64,000 nucleotides of DNA, from positions 16,279,267 through 16,343,266 of the forward strand of contig CM053332.1 of the NCBI GenBank assembly GCA_028583605.1, in the 5' to 3' direction. A program made the position numbers and the translations under genes. Below are positions 1 through 10,772 of this stretch, in pieces. The stretch comes from Dastarcus helophoroides (lineage: Eukaryota > Arthropoda > Insecta > Coleoptera > Bothrideridae). A model generated the notes under the pieces. It did not search any database, was not told the origin of the DNA, and saw only the letters and a program-made list of their open reading frames with translations. Each line of letters starts with the position of its first letter. Position 1 is the first letter of the stretch.

Positions 1-1350
1 TTCGAAAAAAATATAGTTAGTTTTAAAAAAGTTAATTTTTTAAATAGGAGAAAATGGACAACAGTTAAAAAACCTTAAGAAGTATCTCTCTGAAGATGAT
101 AGCTTGGCTATTGAAACGCATTAGTTGTGTTTTTAATTTTTCTTGGTTTCAGGGGACAAGATTTGTATTTCAATTTTTGAAGATAACCAAGGACCAAAAG
201 TTTCACCAAACTTTTAAAGCAAATTTTGAAAAAAAAATTCGAAATTTCAAAAAAAATTAAGATTTTCAAGAAAAAAATACTAAAAACAATGAATCTTTCG
301 AAAAAAAGTTGAAATATACAAAAACTTAAAAGCACCGACGTCTTTAACAAAATTAAAAATGTTGCATACCGTTCAAAAAAGTCGGAAAAAAGTTGACGTT
401 TTAACACAATGTCACAAGGGAAAAAAATCCAAATTTTTGAATAAAGTGGAAAGTTTCGGAAAAGTCGAAATTTTCAACAAAGTTTCGGAAAAGTGAAAAC
501 TTAAAAATAGGTTACATTTTAAAAAAATAAGAAATTCGGGAGTAAATATTTTGAAAAAATGTCGGAATTCTTAAAAAAGTTAACGTTTCCAAAAAGTGTC
601 AACATTTTCGAAAATAGAATCTTACTTTTTAAATCGAAATTAAAGTGAACAAGTAAAGATTTTAAAGAAAGTCGAAAAGAAGTAAAAAGTCTTTTAAAAA
701 ACCCAAATTTTGACAAGAAGTCGAAATTCTGTAAAAAAGAGTTTAACTTTTGAAATAAAATGGAAATTTTAAGAAATACAACCCCTCAAAAATCTAAACA
801 TTTTTAAAAATTTTCATTGTCAAGCTTTTAAAGAAATCTAAAATTTTCGAAAGTCAAAAATTTTAAGAAATCCCAAATTAGAAGAAAAGTCGAAATTTTC
901 GAAAAAATCGACATTTGCAAAAAAGGAGAAAGTTTCAGAAACGTTAAAACCTAAAAAAAGGCTAAATTTTAAACAAGTGGGAACTTTGGGAGTAAATATT
1001 TTGAAAAAATGTCGAAATTCTAAAAGTCAACATTTTCAAAAAGTGTCGACATTTTCGAAAATAGAATCAAACTTTTTGTATCGAAATTAAAGAAAACGAT
1101 TTTTTTTTAATAAGTATTTTAGAGAAAGTTGAAGCTTTGGGATAAAGTCCAAAGTATTTAAAAAAACCCAAATTTTGACAAGAAGTCGATATTTTGTAAA
1201 AAAAAGTTTAATTTTTGAGATAAGATGGAAATTTTGAAAAAGTACAACCTCCCGAAAGATTAAACATTTTAAAAAATTTCCATTGTCAAGCTTTCGAGGA
1301 AATCTAAAATTTTCAAAAGAACAATTTTGAGAAAACCCGAAATTTTTTTT
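1..1350. repeat. A-rich degenerate 20-bp-type repeat field
   Basis: This block is built from variants of a short unit such as GTCGAAATTTTGAAAAAA, with A-rich polarity on the + strand. Partial internal duplication is visible: the 580-780 segment (AAAAAGTGTCAACATTTTCG and onwards) recurs at about 1030-1260. I see no supported gene. The open frames here are by-products of the A-rich composition and are hydrophobic or Lys/Phe-rich. Confidence 0.75.
86..195 (+). repeat. Dispersed arm with hammerhead-like core (copy 1)
   Basis: The order is CTCT, CTGAAGA (90-96), the helix II region, GAAA (113-116), CGCATTAG, then the arm body TTTCTTGGTTTCAGGGGACA and GATAACCAAGGACC. Part of the stretch after the core (AGAGCAACCTTTG in other copies) is missing. 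The arm family recurs across the window on both strands. Confidence 0.8.
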
Positions 1351-1380
1351 GTGGATAACCAAGGACCAGTCTGCGCCACC
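1351..1380 (+). repeat. Terminal fragment of the dispersed arm
   Basis: Only the distal end of the arm is present: GATAACCAAGGACCAGTC, then a slightly altered terminus (TGCGCCACC instead of CGTTCCACC). The ribozyme-like core and body are absent. Confidence 0.65.
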
Positions 1381-3849
1381 AAAGTTAAAGCTTTCTAATG
1401 CAAATTAAAAAGTCAGTACATATATGAATAAAACGAATCAAATTTACTTTTAAGTAAATTATTTTTACGTCAAATGTAGAAAATTTTACCCGAAGAGTGT
1501 CATCTCACTGAACAATCCCGGAGTTCTTTTTGAAGAAGCTTCTTTGGTGGATATGTAAAGATTTTTTGATTTATAGGTTATTCTCATAGACTTGACTTTA
1601 GACTTAAAATTTAGATTTTTTCTGGACATTTTGACATATTCATTTAATGTAGAAAAAAATTTCCAAACTTGGAACTAAAAATGTTGACTTTTTTAAAATT
1701 TTGAACTTCATCTCGAATTTCTTGCTCGGAATTTCGGGTATAAACTGGTAAACCAATAAAAAATATTAACAAAAAAATGTAGCAATAAATATTAAAAATT
1801 CTTTGATATTTGGACAAATATGAGATGTGATTATTACGATACCCACGCCTTCGTGAAAGGTTTACATCCAGACATTTTGAATTTTTTCTGTAAAAATTGG
1901 ATTTTCTTTCATTTCGAGCTTTCGCTCAGCCTTTCGATTCTTTTCTAAGTTTATAGTAAAATTTTAATATCTACTTGGACAATTTCAAAATCATGATAAA
2001 ATTTAAAATTTTAACCTTTTTCTTAATTTGTAACTCTTACCATTTTTTTATCATATTTTTTGTCAATTTTTTCTTTCAAAAATCGTTGCAAAACATCCTA
2101 TGTTTAAAATTTATTACGTTAAACTCGAAATTTAGAGTCAGGAATTTTACTTTTATTTTCAAATTTGTCCTAATCCCGACATAATTTTTTGTTTCGAAAT
2201 TTTGAGATTCTGTTATAAATTCTTCAATTTTTTTTCAATATTTCAACTTTTTCATAATGTATATTTTCACTTTTATAACAAATTTCAGTTGTAAAGTCAA
2301 AAGTCCAAGGAAAGTTTTATTTTAATCTACATAAATTGCAAACTTCAACTTTTCTTAGCAACATTTTTACTTGAATTTTTAGTTTTTTCGGGTGTATTTA
2401 TTGTCCAACAACTCAAAATTTCGACTTTTTGTAGACAGTTTGGTCTTTTTTCAAAGTGTCCTAAATTATTTGCGAACTCTCATTTATTTGTAAATTTAAT
2501 TAAAGCCTAATCTCCAAAATATCCTGAATGGGGCGAAATTTCCACTTTAAATTCAAAATTAAAAAAACTAGACAGTTTTGGAAAGAGTAAAACTTTTCGG
2601 AAAAATTTGGAATTTATAATAATTATTTCGGGACGAAGAGAGAAGGGTAGAGAAAAAGTTGACTTATAGAAAATATTTAAAAAATTAAGCTTGAAAACAA
2701 AGTTGAAGAAACAAAAAAAATTAAATATCGGGGAAAACTTTTAATTTTGTATTTAAATTGAAAATTTAGTTCACAATGCAAAATTAGAAATGTACACTAG
2801 ATCAGTTTAAAGACAACATTTTGAGAACAAATAAATAAATAAAAATCTTTTGATACAGATAAATGGTTTTAATGTTTAGAAAAAAAGTTTAAATCAGAAT
2901 ATTAAATGAATATCCAACGTTTTGGCAAAAAAATGCAGTTTTAGCAAATAACTAAATAAAAAACTTTGGGTAGATCCGAAAATTAAAAATTTCAAGTCTC
3001 AATTTTCAAAAAAAACTTTAGAATCCGGAATTTTGAAGAAATACAAAGTTTTGATAAAACGTTTTGAATTTTAGCAAATTTTTGAGTTAAAACTTTAAAT
3101 TTGGAAAAAAAACTAAGAGCTTTCGAAAAAAATCAATACATTTAGGAAAAGCTGAAAATTTGAGTTTGGATAAGAAATTTAAAATGAAATTAAAAACAAA
3201 TTAAAAACTTTTAGAAGGAAATCTAAATTTCGACATTAAGTCAATATTTTAAAACATAAGCATTTTTAGGAGTACCCATAATTTGGAAAAATTAGAGTTT
3301 ATAGGAAATTATCAACTTTAAATTCAGTTGAGAGAAGAAAATAAAAATTTTCAAAAAATCGAAATGCTGAGTTTCAGATCGAAAATTATTAAATAAAAAA
3401 GCTAAATTGAAGGTGTAAAATGTTCATAGTTAAAAAACTGTATTAAGTAAAAAAGTGACAATTTGTAAAAAGTCCAAATTTTTTCGAAATTTATCGAAAT
3501 TTTCGGTAAAAGTAAAAAGTGAAATTTTAAAGATGAAATTTAAAATAATTAATGACTATGTATAACTTACGAAATCAGTTTATGAACACTTCAGGTCGAA
3601 ATTTTAGAGAAAACTTAAACATTCCAGAAGAGATGTTTCTTCGAGATAAAACCCAAGATTTTTTGAAAATACCAGACTTTGGAAAAATCCAAAATAAAGC
3701 CTTTAAAAAAAAACATGGAAATGACAGATTTAATAAAAGAAGTCTAATTTTTAATTTTAATAGATTCCTGCATAATTCCGCAAATTGTGTAGGATTCCGC
3801 ACGATGGTCCTGCTGGCCTAGTCCCACAAAAATTGCGCGGGATCCCAGA
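1381..3849. other. AT-rich stretch without a recognised gene
   Basis: Polarity changes here. From about 1600 to 2500 the + strand is T-rich (TCGAAATTT, TTTTTCT words); from about 2560 to 3550 it is A-rich. At 3760-3850 there is a short stretch of more ordinary composition that I cannot assign. The open frames at 1975-2184 and 3552-3821 show no family resemblance and are not called as genes. Confidence 0.6.
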
Positions 3850-4287
3850 ATTTCATTCATTCATTTCCTATGCAAGTAGAATGCAACTTAGAATACAAAT
3901 TCATGCAGCCCTCCTGGCGTGTGTAGTACATCATTAGCAGCTGAACTACCAACAGTTGAAACACTGCCACCTAGCGAAGCGGATGGTCTCTAGGAAAAAT
4001 TTCCCAGAAGACAAGGATTCTAAAGCACAGACCAATAGGTGTGAACATTTATTAGATTCGAAGTTTGGAAACCAAAAACCGGTTTCGATCTTGTTATATC
4101 TCATTAGTTTGGTACATCCAACTCGAATGCTAACAAATGTTCCGACAAGTAAGTACTTGTACTTGTGTATTTGTTAGCATTCGAGTTGGATATACCAAAC
4201 TGACGAGATCTAACAAGATCGAAACCGATCTTTGATTTCCAAACTTCGAATCTAATAAATGTTCACACCTATTGGTCTGTGCATTAG
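3850..4287 (-). repeat. Interspersed repeat ending in a fold-back
   Basis: Read on the minus strand, this matches the tandem units at 34593-35256 (words such as TAGGTGGCAGTGTTTCAACTG, GGAGGGCTGCATGAATTT and AGGTTGCATTCTACTTGCAT). Its last part is an imperfect inverted repeat: 4020-4139 pairs with 4171-4287 around a spacer rich in AAGTACTTGT. No transposase is visible, so it is probably non-autonomous or a palindromic duplication of one unit end. Confidence 0.7.
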
Positions 4288-5123
4288 CATTCATTACCTA
4301 TTCATACCCATCAATTATGTTACAGTGTTTTTTTATAATAATTTCGGTATTTATTATTAAAATTGCGTTTAATGTTTTATTTAGTAACTAAACCACGGCT
4401 ATGATAGTCTCCTGACTTTTTGAATTGATTGTTACCAGTTTAGAATATACTTTCATTTTTTCAACATTACGGTTGATTATCTGCATCACTAGACCCGAAT
4501 CAATGGAACGGAAAATGCATACTACATAAATTAGAGAGGGAAATAGAAAGGACTAACAGATGCTCAGGGAAACCTTTTAAATATTTTCCCTGTTTGCTCA
4601 AGCCGCAGCTACCAGACGGTTCGTTACACCGAATCCTCTCCCATGTCAATCCTCTATAAATATTTGACCTTTCCAGCTCCGAAACTTCCTAACTGAGAGA
4701 CATTTACCAATGCAGTTTTACAGCCCCGTTGCCAAAGTTTTAACCAGTTATGTAAATGTTGAATTTGTATTTACTGTCAAGATAGTAGGGAAGCAGCAGA
4801 TGCAATTTTCTCCGTTTTTAATGGAGCAATATTGCATGCAAAGTGCCAAAGGAAATACCAATAAAACGAACAATTACATACCTTTCCTATTATGCAGTTT
4901 ACGATGTATGCTACAGTGAAAGCGTAATATTGCGCTGAAACCATAAATTGTGCAATATAACTGGCAAATGTGCCCAAATAAATTACGCAGATAACGGCTT
5001 TGCGCCTTAGAACGTTATGCCAAGAAGAGAAAATTTAACACCCTCATCTGTTTGTCCTAATAGTTGTAAATACATAACACGTTTCGCATCAATTTTATCT
5101 AACATATTTCGCTTCGATTACAG
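4288..5123 (+). other. Unassigned, probably intron of the channel gene
   Basis: It lies directly upstream of the acceptor at 5124 and is less repetitive than its surroundings. It includes a moderately GC-rich patch at 4560-4700. No exon, RNA gene or transposon end could be supported. Confidence 0.4.
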
Positions 5124-5998
5124 ATTACAAGAGCTGAACGAAACATCTACAAAAGCAAGGCATAGAATGGGAGGTATTGCTACCAATCATCTAGCGATGT
5201 TGAGAGAAAGAGTTGTAAGACAAAGAAGTGTTGCATTACCAACCTATGGTAAAGCTAGTTCTTTGGACAATGTCTCTTATGAAACTAAAAACGAAGATGA
5301 CAATAAGCAAACCTAGTTCAGATAGATTGGATGACCAAATCTCCTCCCTTCATCAGGATGTTGCAGCTCTAAGCATAGAGGTAAAAGACTGATAAATACT
5401 GAACTATGTCGTTTAATAGTTTCAATTTAGGTCAGAAATGCAATTCAAGCTCTTCAAGAAATGGCTACACCTTCCTCCGGTCAAGCTTCCATCCATTACT
5501 CGACTCTTTCAAATCCCGCCATCAACCAACTTCACCATACCACTACCGGAAACGGAATTTTAGCCAGAAGCAGTTCGCATCCCCCTGAAATGTTCTGTTG
5601 GGAGCAACCGTCCTCATTGGAGAGTTTTCCAAGGATTACAACCGTTCTAGACAAGGAAACCCAGACAGATAGCCCTGACATAATTCAGGATTTTATAACT
5701 GAGAATCCCTAGGAGAGTTCTAGAGATGTTAGGATTGGATCCCGATCGAACTCTCAGCAGGTTGAGCCTGCGGAAGAGCCAGAGCGTTCTTCAGGAAGCT
5801 AATACAGTCAATTTTAACGTCCAGAGTAATTATTGCGCGCTCGACGTTCCCGAAGATGATGAAGATGACGGCAAAAGCGAAGAGTATCCGTTTTTGTGGC
5901 CACCTCCTGATGAATCCGAGGAGACGGAGGTTTCTGGAAGAATCAGTTCACTTGCTCCTACGTTTCCATATCGAAGGTCTGACATATCGGACTCGTAA
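5124..5998 (+). CDS. Voltage-gated K+ channel C-terminal tail (KCNH-like), 3' exons with two frameshifts
   Basis: These are the last two coding exons of what looks like a KCNH-family (Erg/Elk) potassium channel; only the cytoplasmic tail is present. Exon 5124-5380 follows a TTCGATTACAG acceptor and ends in a predicted coiled coil (RLDDQISSLHQDVAALSIE). After a 50-bp intron (5381-5430) the second exon runs from VRNAIQALQEM to a TAA at 5996-5998. It contains SSSHPPEMFCWEQ, ETQTD, and a Ser/Glu/Asp-rich end. The pore and cyclic-nucleotide-binding domain would lie upstream, outside or unseen. The frame is broken twice by one extra base: T at 5314 (ACC T AGT) and T at 5710 (CCC T AGG), each producing TAG. 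Skipping them gives a continuous frame. The family call rests on the coiled coil and tail motifs only. It could be another tetrameric cation channel. Confidence 0.5.
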
Positions 5999-6097
5999 AC
6001 AACGTTTTATAGCTTACGTGTTGGATTATTTATTAATTAATGATCATGAGGGCTTTGTTAATTAATAATAAGTTTATATTCTGCTAAGGATTAAAGT

Positions 6098-6784
6098 TAG
6101 GGTTGCCATGTTGCCAGCATTCGATTACGGAACAGAGGTCCTTGGTGAATATAATTATTTTCTATATTTGGACTTCCGAAATAGTTGTTGATGTTCATAA
6201 CTATTAACTAAAAACCTCTAAAACACTGAACTAAATACTGTGGCTTGTGATTAAGTCCAAAGAAGGTTTTACCCCTTTACCACATCGGCAATTAAATAAA
6301 TAATTACGCAATACGTATTTCGCCAGCAGAACCGGCATTTTCAAGCGCTTGAAAATGTCAGTCCTGCTGGCGAAATACGTATCGCGTAATTATTTATTTA
6401 ATTGTCGATGTGGTAAAGGGGTGAAACCTTCTTTGGAACTATAAACCTGATTAACGATTAAAACAGCAACAGATATTAAAAATTCCACAATGTTTTTGAA
6501 TGACCATAAAAAAAGGTCCTCACTTTTTATATTCTCCATGCTGAAGCTTCTGAAATATGTTTTGACAAACAAATAAATTTTTTTTTCTGTTTTACATACT
6601 CGAGCCTCACAAATAATTTTTGATCATAGAGAAAGCTTCTCGCTTAATACTTTTTTTTATGTTTCTCAACTAACTTTAAATTACGGAACAAATCCTTTTT
6701 CGTTCGGTCTTTAATTCCGGACACAAACACTTTGCTTGATTACCGAACAGTCCGGATGAAATCCGGACATGTCTGGCAACCCTA
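6098..6784. mobile_element. Non-autonomous hAT-like element
   Basis: The ends are inverted repeats, TAGGGTTGCCA at the left and TGGCAACCCTA at the right. The flanking 8-bp sequences ATTAAAGT (6090-6097) and ATTAAAAT (6785-6792) match at 7 of 8 positions, as expected for a hAT target duplication. Length is 687 bp with no transposase. A second palindromic element lies inside (6257-6436). It sits just 3' of the channel stop codon. Confidence 0.75.
6257..6436. mobile_element. Palindromic MITE nested in the hAT-like element
   Basis: Two arms of about 73 bp (from CCAAAGAAGG to GCCAGCAG, and CTGCTGGC to CCTTCTTTGG) pair almost perfectly around a 30-40 base centre that itself contains CAAGCGCTTG. 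Outer sequence to about 6500 (TTAACGATTAAAA, AATTCCACAATG) resembles the arms of the hairpin element at 22871-23034, which suggests related families. Confidence 0.8.
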
Positions 6785-6792
6785 ATTAAAAT

Positions 6793-9700
6793 GATATACT
6801 AAGCACAGGAATTAGGAGTTAGAAAATAATCAAATTTTTAAGTGATTTTCAAAAGACTGTAACTCAAAGAAAAATGATCATAGAGAGAAATAAATTAACT
6901 ATTTAGATAAGCAACTTTAACAGTAAAAAGTATAACATTTACAGACAGGAAAGAGTTAATAAAAAACCTGTTTAAAAAAAAGCAAATTAAACTTCCAAGT
7001 TTCTAGTTGTCTAGCTTGAGTTCGAATATTTTTAACTTTAGCAGTTTTTGACTAATCATTTTCCACATTTTCAACAGATTTATGACTTCACTATTGCTAA
7101 AAACATGATCAACATAAACAAATTAATCTGCTTAATAAAACTCTAAACACTGACATACAACGCACAGGCTAAACCGAAGGGTTTAGAAGTATGAAATTTT
7201 GAGCATAAATTTCTTCTTCTAAATCAACATTTAGACTTTGACTTGATTGAAATTTCGATTTAATAAAAAAAAAGTTGACTATTTTTGACAATTTGAGAAT
7301 ATTTCTAAAGTTTTGACATATTTTGTCACTATTTTTAATTTGTTTTAAAATCATAACATTATAAGGAAAGCCAAAATTATTAGAAAAGTCAAAATTTCAA
7401 AAAAAGACGTAATTTGAAACAATCGAACATTTTTTAAAAAGGTCGACATTATCAAATAATTAAAATTTTGAAAAATTGTCGCCACTTTTTAAAGATTCAA
7501 AATTTTAAAAGCAGTCGAAATGTTTTTAAAAAATGTCGAGATTTTGGAAAAGAAGACATTTTAAAAAAAATTCGAAAATTAAAAAACTAAGAATTCCAAA
7601 TTATGCAAAATAGTCAAAAATATCAAATAAAGTTGATATGAAGATGATATTTAGAAAAAATTTGCCCCTTAAAAATTGAAATTTTCAAATATAAATTCCA
7701 GATTTCATTTTTGAAATTTGAGAAAGGTGAAATTCGAAAGAAAATCTAGACCTTGAAAAGCCAAATATTTCATAAATATCCGAAAATTTAAAAAATTATA
7801 AATTTTCAGAAAAATTGGTCGTGCTTAAAAAAACTAAATTTTCAAACAAAAGTATTTTTTTTTAAGTTTCAAAATGTCTAAATTTGCAAAAAACAGGATT
7901 TTTCAAAAGAAGTTTAAACTTTGCTAAAAAATCCATTAAAAGGCGAAATTTAAAAAAAAATCGAAAATTTCAAAAAACTACAAATTTTTGAAAAAAATTG
8001 GAACTTAAATAAAAGTCGAAATTTTGAAAATGGTAAAATTTTTTAAAGATAGAAAGGTCGAATTTTGAGACAAAAAGAGATGACTACTGGCAGGATCAAC
8101 CAGAGAAAATTTTTTATATAAAATAGCACCGAAATATTGAAAAAATAACATTTTAAGAAATTCTAGAAAATTTGTGATGTCAAGTTTTCAAAGAAATCTG
8201 AAATTTTCGAAAAATATTTTGAAAAAATCGAAATTACCAGAAAAGTCGAAATTTTCAAAAAAGTCCGAAATATTAAACAGTTTCAAAATCGTGGAAAATA
8301 TCGAAATTTTGGATGAAACTGAAATTAAAAAAACATAGAAAAACGAAATTTTCACATAAATGTTCTAATTAAAAAAAAATATGAAACTTTCAAAAACATT
8401 TTTTTTAAATTTTGAATAATTCGAAAATTTAAAAAACTGGAACTTTAAAAATCCAACTTTGAGAAATTTTACATTGTTGAGAGTCAAAAATTCAAAATTT
8501 CAAAAATGGCCAAATTTTCGGAAAAAAACCAAATCTTTAGAAGTCGAAATTTTGAAAAAAAATCGAAATTTTCAAAAACTAGAAATCATCTAAAAAGTCG
8601 GTCGAAACTTTTAAAAAATCGAAATTTTCAAAAAGTCTCTAAATATGTAAAGTTGCCATTTTTTTTTGAAATCAGAACTTTGGAAAAAATCACAGATTTT
8701 AAAATCAAGATTTTCAAAAAAGATGAAATTTCGGAAAAGTGGAAAAATTTTAATTCATAATTTTCAAACAAAGTTAAAATGTTGAAAAAATGTCGAAATG
8801 ATCATAGGCAGTTAAAATTTTCAAAAATAGAGTTATGATTTTGAAAAAGATCATAATACTGAAAAATTTTGATTTTGAAAGTTTCAAAAATAGTCAATTT
8901 TTTTTTATTAGATCGAATTTTAAATCAAGTCAAAGTTGTAAAAGTCTAAATATTGAAGGAAAGCCGAAAGTCAAAATTTTCAAAAATAATGAAGAAATTT
9001 TGAAAAGTGTAAATTTGAAAAATTAGTTAAAATTTCGAACAGTCCAATGTCTTTTAAAAGGGACATTTTCAAAAAATTAAAATTTTGAAAAATGTTCGAC
9101 ATTTTTCGAAGAGTCTAAATTTAAAAAGAAGTCACAATTTTGAAAAATGCCGACATTTTGGAAAATAGTTTTGGAAAAAGATTAACATTTTAAAAAATAT
9201 TCGACTTCTTTTAAAAAGTGAAAATTTAAATAGAAGTCGTAATTTTGTAAAAATGTCGACGTTTTTAAAAATGACATTTAAAAAAAAATTCAAAAATTTA
9301 AAAAACTGAAAAAATTCGAAATTTCACAACTTCAAGAGCTTCAAAAAAAAGTTGACATTTAGGAAAAATTTAGCGCTTCAAAAATCGAAATTTTCAAATG
9401 AAATTTCAAATTTAAAAATATACTAAACTGTTCAACAAACAATTAAAGCCTTTTGAAAATTTGAACAAAGTCGAAAATTTAAAAAATTGAAACAAACCAG
9501 CTTTCAAGATTTTACACAGTTAAAAGTCAAAATTTAGGATTTCAAAAAGGTTAAATTTGCTGAAGAAAAACTAGACCTTGAAAAGTTGAAATTTTCCAAA
9601 AAATCGAAATTTTTAAAAACCAGAAACCTTCTAAAAAGTTAGTCGAAACTTAAAAAAAATTTAGATTTTTTAAAAAAACAAAATTTTTCAAAATGTCCAA

Positions 9701-10569
9701 ATTTGCAAGACGAGATTTTCAAAAAAAGTCTAAATTTTGGCAATTCTTGAAAAATCCTAATTTTCAAAAAAAAATCGCAATTTTCAAAATGGTACTAATT
9801 TTCGAAAAAATCGGAACTTAAAAAAAGTCGAAATTTTAAAATAAGTAAAAATTCTGGAAAAAGTCAGAGAGGTCTAATTTCGGGAAAAAAGTAATAACTA
9901 CTGGCAGGATCAAACAGAGGAAAGGTTTCAGAAAAAAAATATATTATAAAATTTGAATAACATCAAAATTTCGAAAAAATACACCTCCTTAAAAAAATTG
10001 ACGATATTATCGAAAATTTTCGGTGTCAAATTTTCAAAGAAATCTGAAATTGTCGAAAAGTAAATATTTTGAAAAAAATTACCAGAAAAGTCAAAATTTT
10101 CAAAAAAGTTCGAGTTGTTTAAAAATCATAAAATTCTGAAAAATATCGAAATTTTGGATGAAATTGAAATAAAAACAACATAAAAAGTCAAAATTTTCAA
10201 ATAAAAGTTCGAACTAAAAAAATACGCAACTTAAAAAAAAATAAAACTGTTTGAAATGTTAAAAAAAAGTCGAAAATTCAAAAAACTGGAACTTTAAACA
10301 GTTCAACTTTCAAAATTTTTACATTGTTAAGAGTCAAAAATTCAAGATATCAAAAGAGGCTAAATTTTTGAAAGAAGAACTAGACCTTTAAAAATCGAAA
10401 TTTGCAAAAAACAATTGGAATTTTTTTAAAACTAGAAATTATGTGAAAAGTTGGTCGAACCTTAAAAAGTCAAAATTTTCAAAAGTAAAGCAAAATCTTT
10501 CAAAATTTTTATGATGTCGAAATTTGTAAAAGACAGCATTTTCAAAGTTAAAAAACTATAAATTATGTG
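6793..10569. repeat. A-rich degenerate repeat field
   Basis: From about 7360 onwards this is a near-continuous run of words such as GTCGAAATTTTCAAAAAA with + strand A-rich polarity. Larger duplications occur within it. For example, a segment around 8060-8470 (GACTACTGGCAGGATCAA and onwards) recurs at about 9895-10330 and again at 15405-15700. No gene is supported. 6793-7360 is ordinary AT-rich DNA with nothing recognisable. Confidence 0.7.
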
Positions 10570-10574
10570 AAAAG

Positions 10575-10750
10575 TGTTTGAATGATGGTCCTTATTTAAG
10601 TTATATGGCAATACAGATTAACAAAGAACAAATATATTCACGTTTTTATACATAACATACAACTCTCTAAAAAACGGTTGCTAACACAACTAAACTATTA
10701 TTTTGTTTCATTTAACAAGGTGGAGGTATTTTGATTGTCTCGCTCTAACA
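10575..10750 (-). repeat. 3' LTR of the copia element
   Basis: This 176-bp direct repeat is downstream of gag-pol in element orientation. It matches 15014-15189 except for one G/T difference near position 10675. It begins TG and ends CA and is preceded by the AAAAG target duplication. Confidence 0.95.
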
Positions 10751-10759
10751 CTCCCCCTC
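10751..10759 (-). other. Polypurine tract of the copia element
   Basis: On the element strand GAGGGGGAG abuts the 3' LTR directly. This is the expected position and composition for the plus-strand DNA primer. Confidence 0.85.
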
Positions 10760-10772
10760 GAATGAAATGCCT

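Noticed and set aside
4777..4977. Hydrophobic minus-strand frame resembling transmembrane segments, followed by GTATGT
   Set aside because: It has no ATG start, no acceptor upstream, and no recognisable transporter or receptor motif. It is antisense within the probable channel intron.
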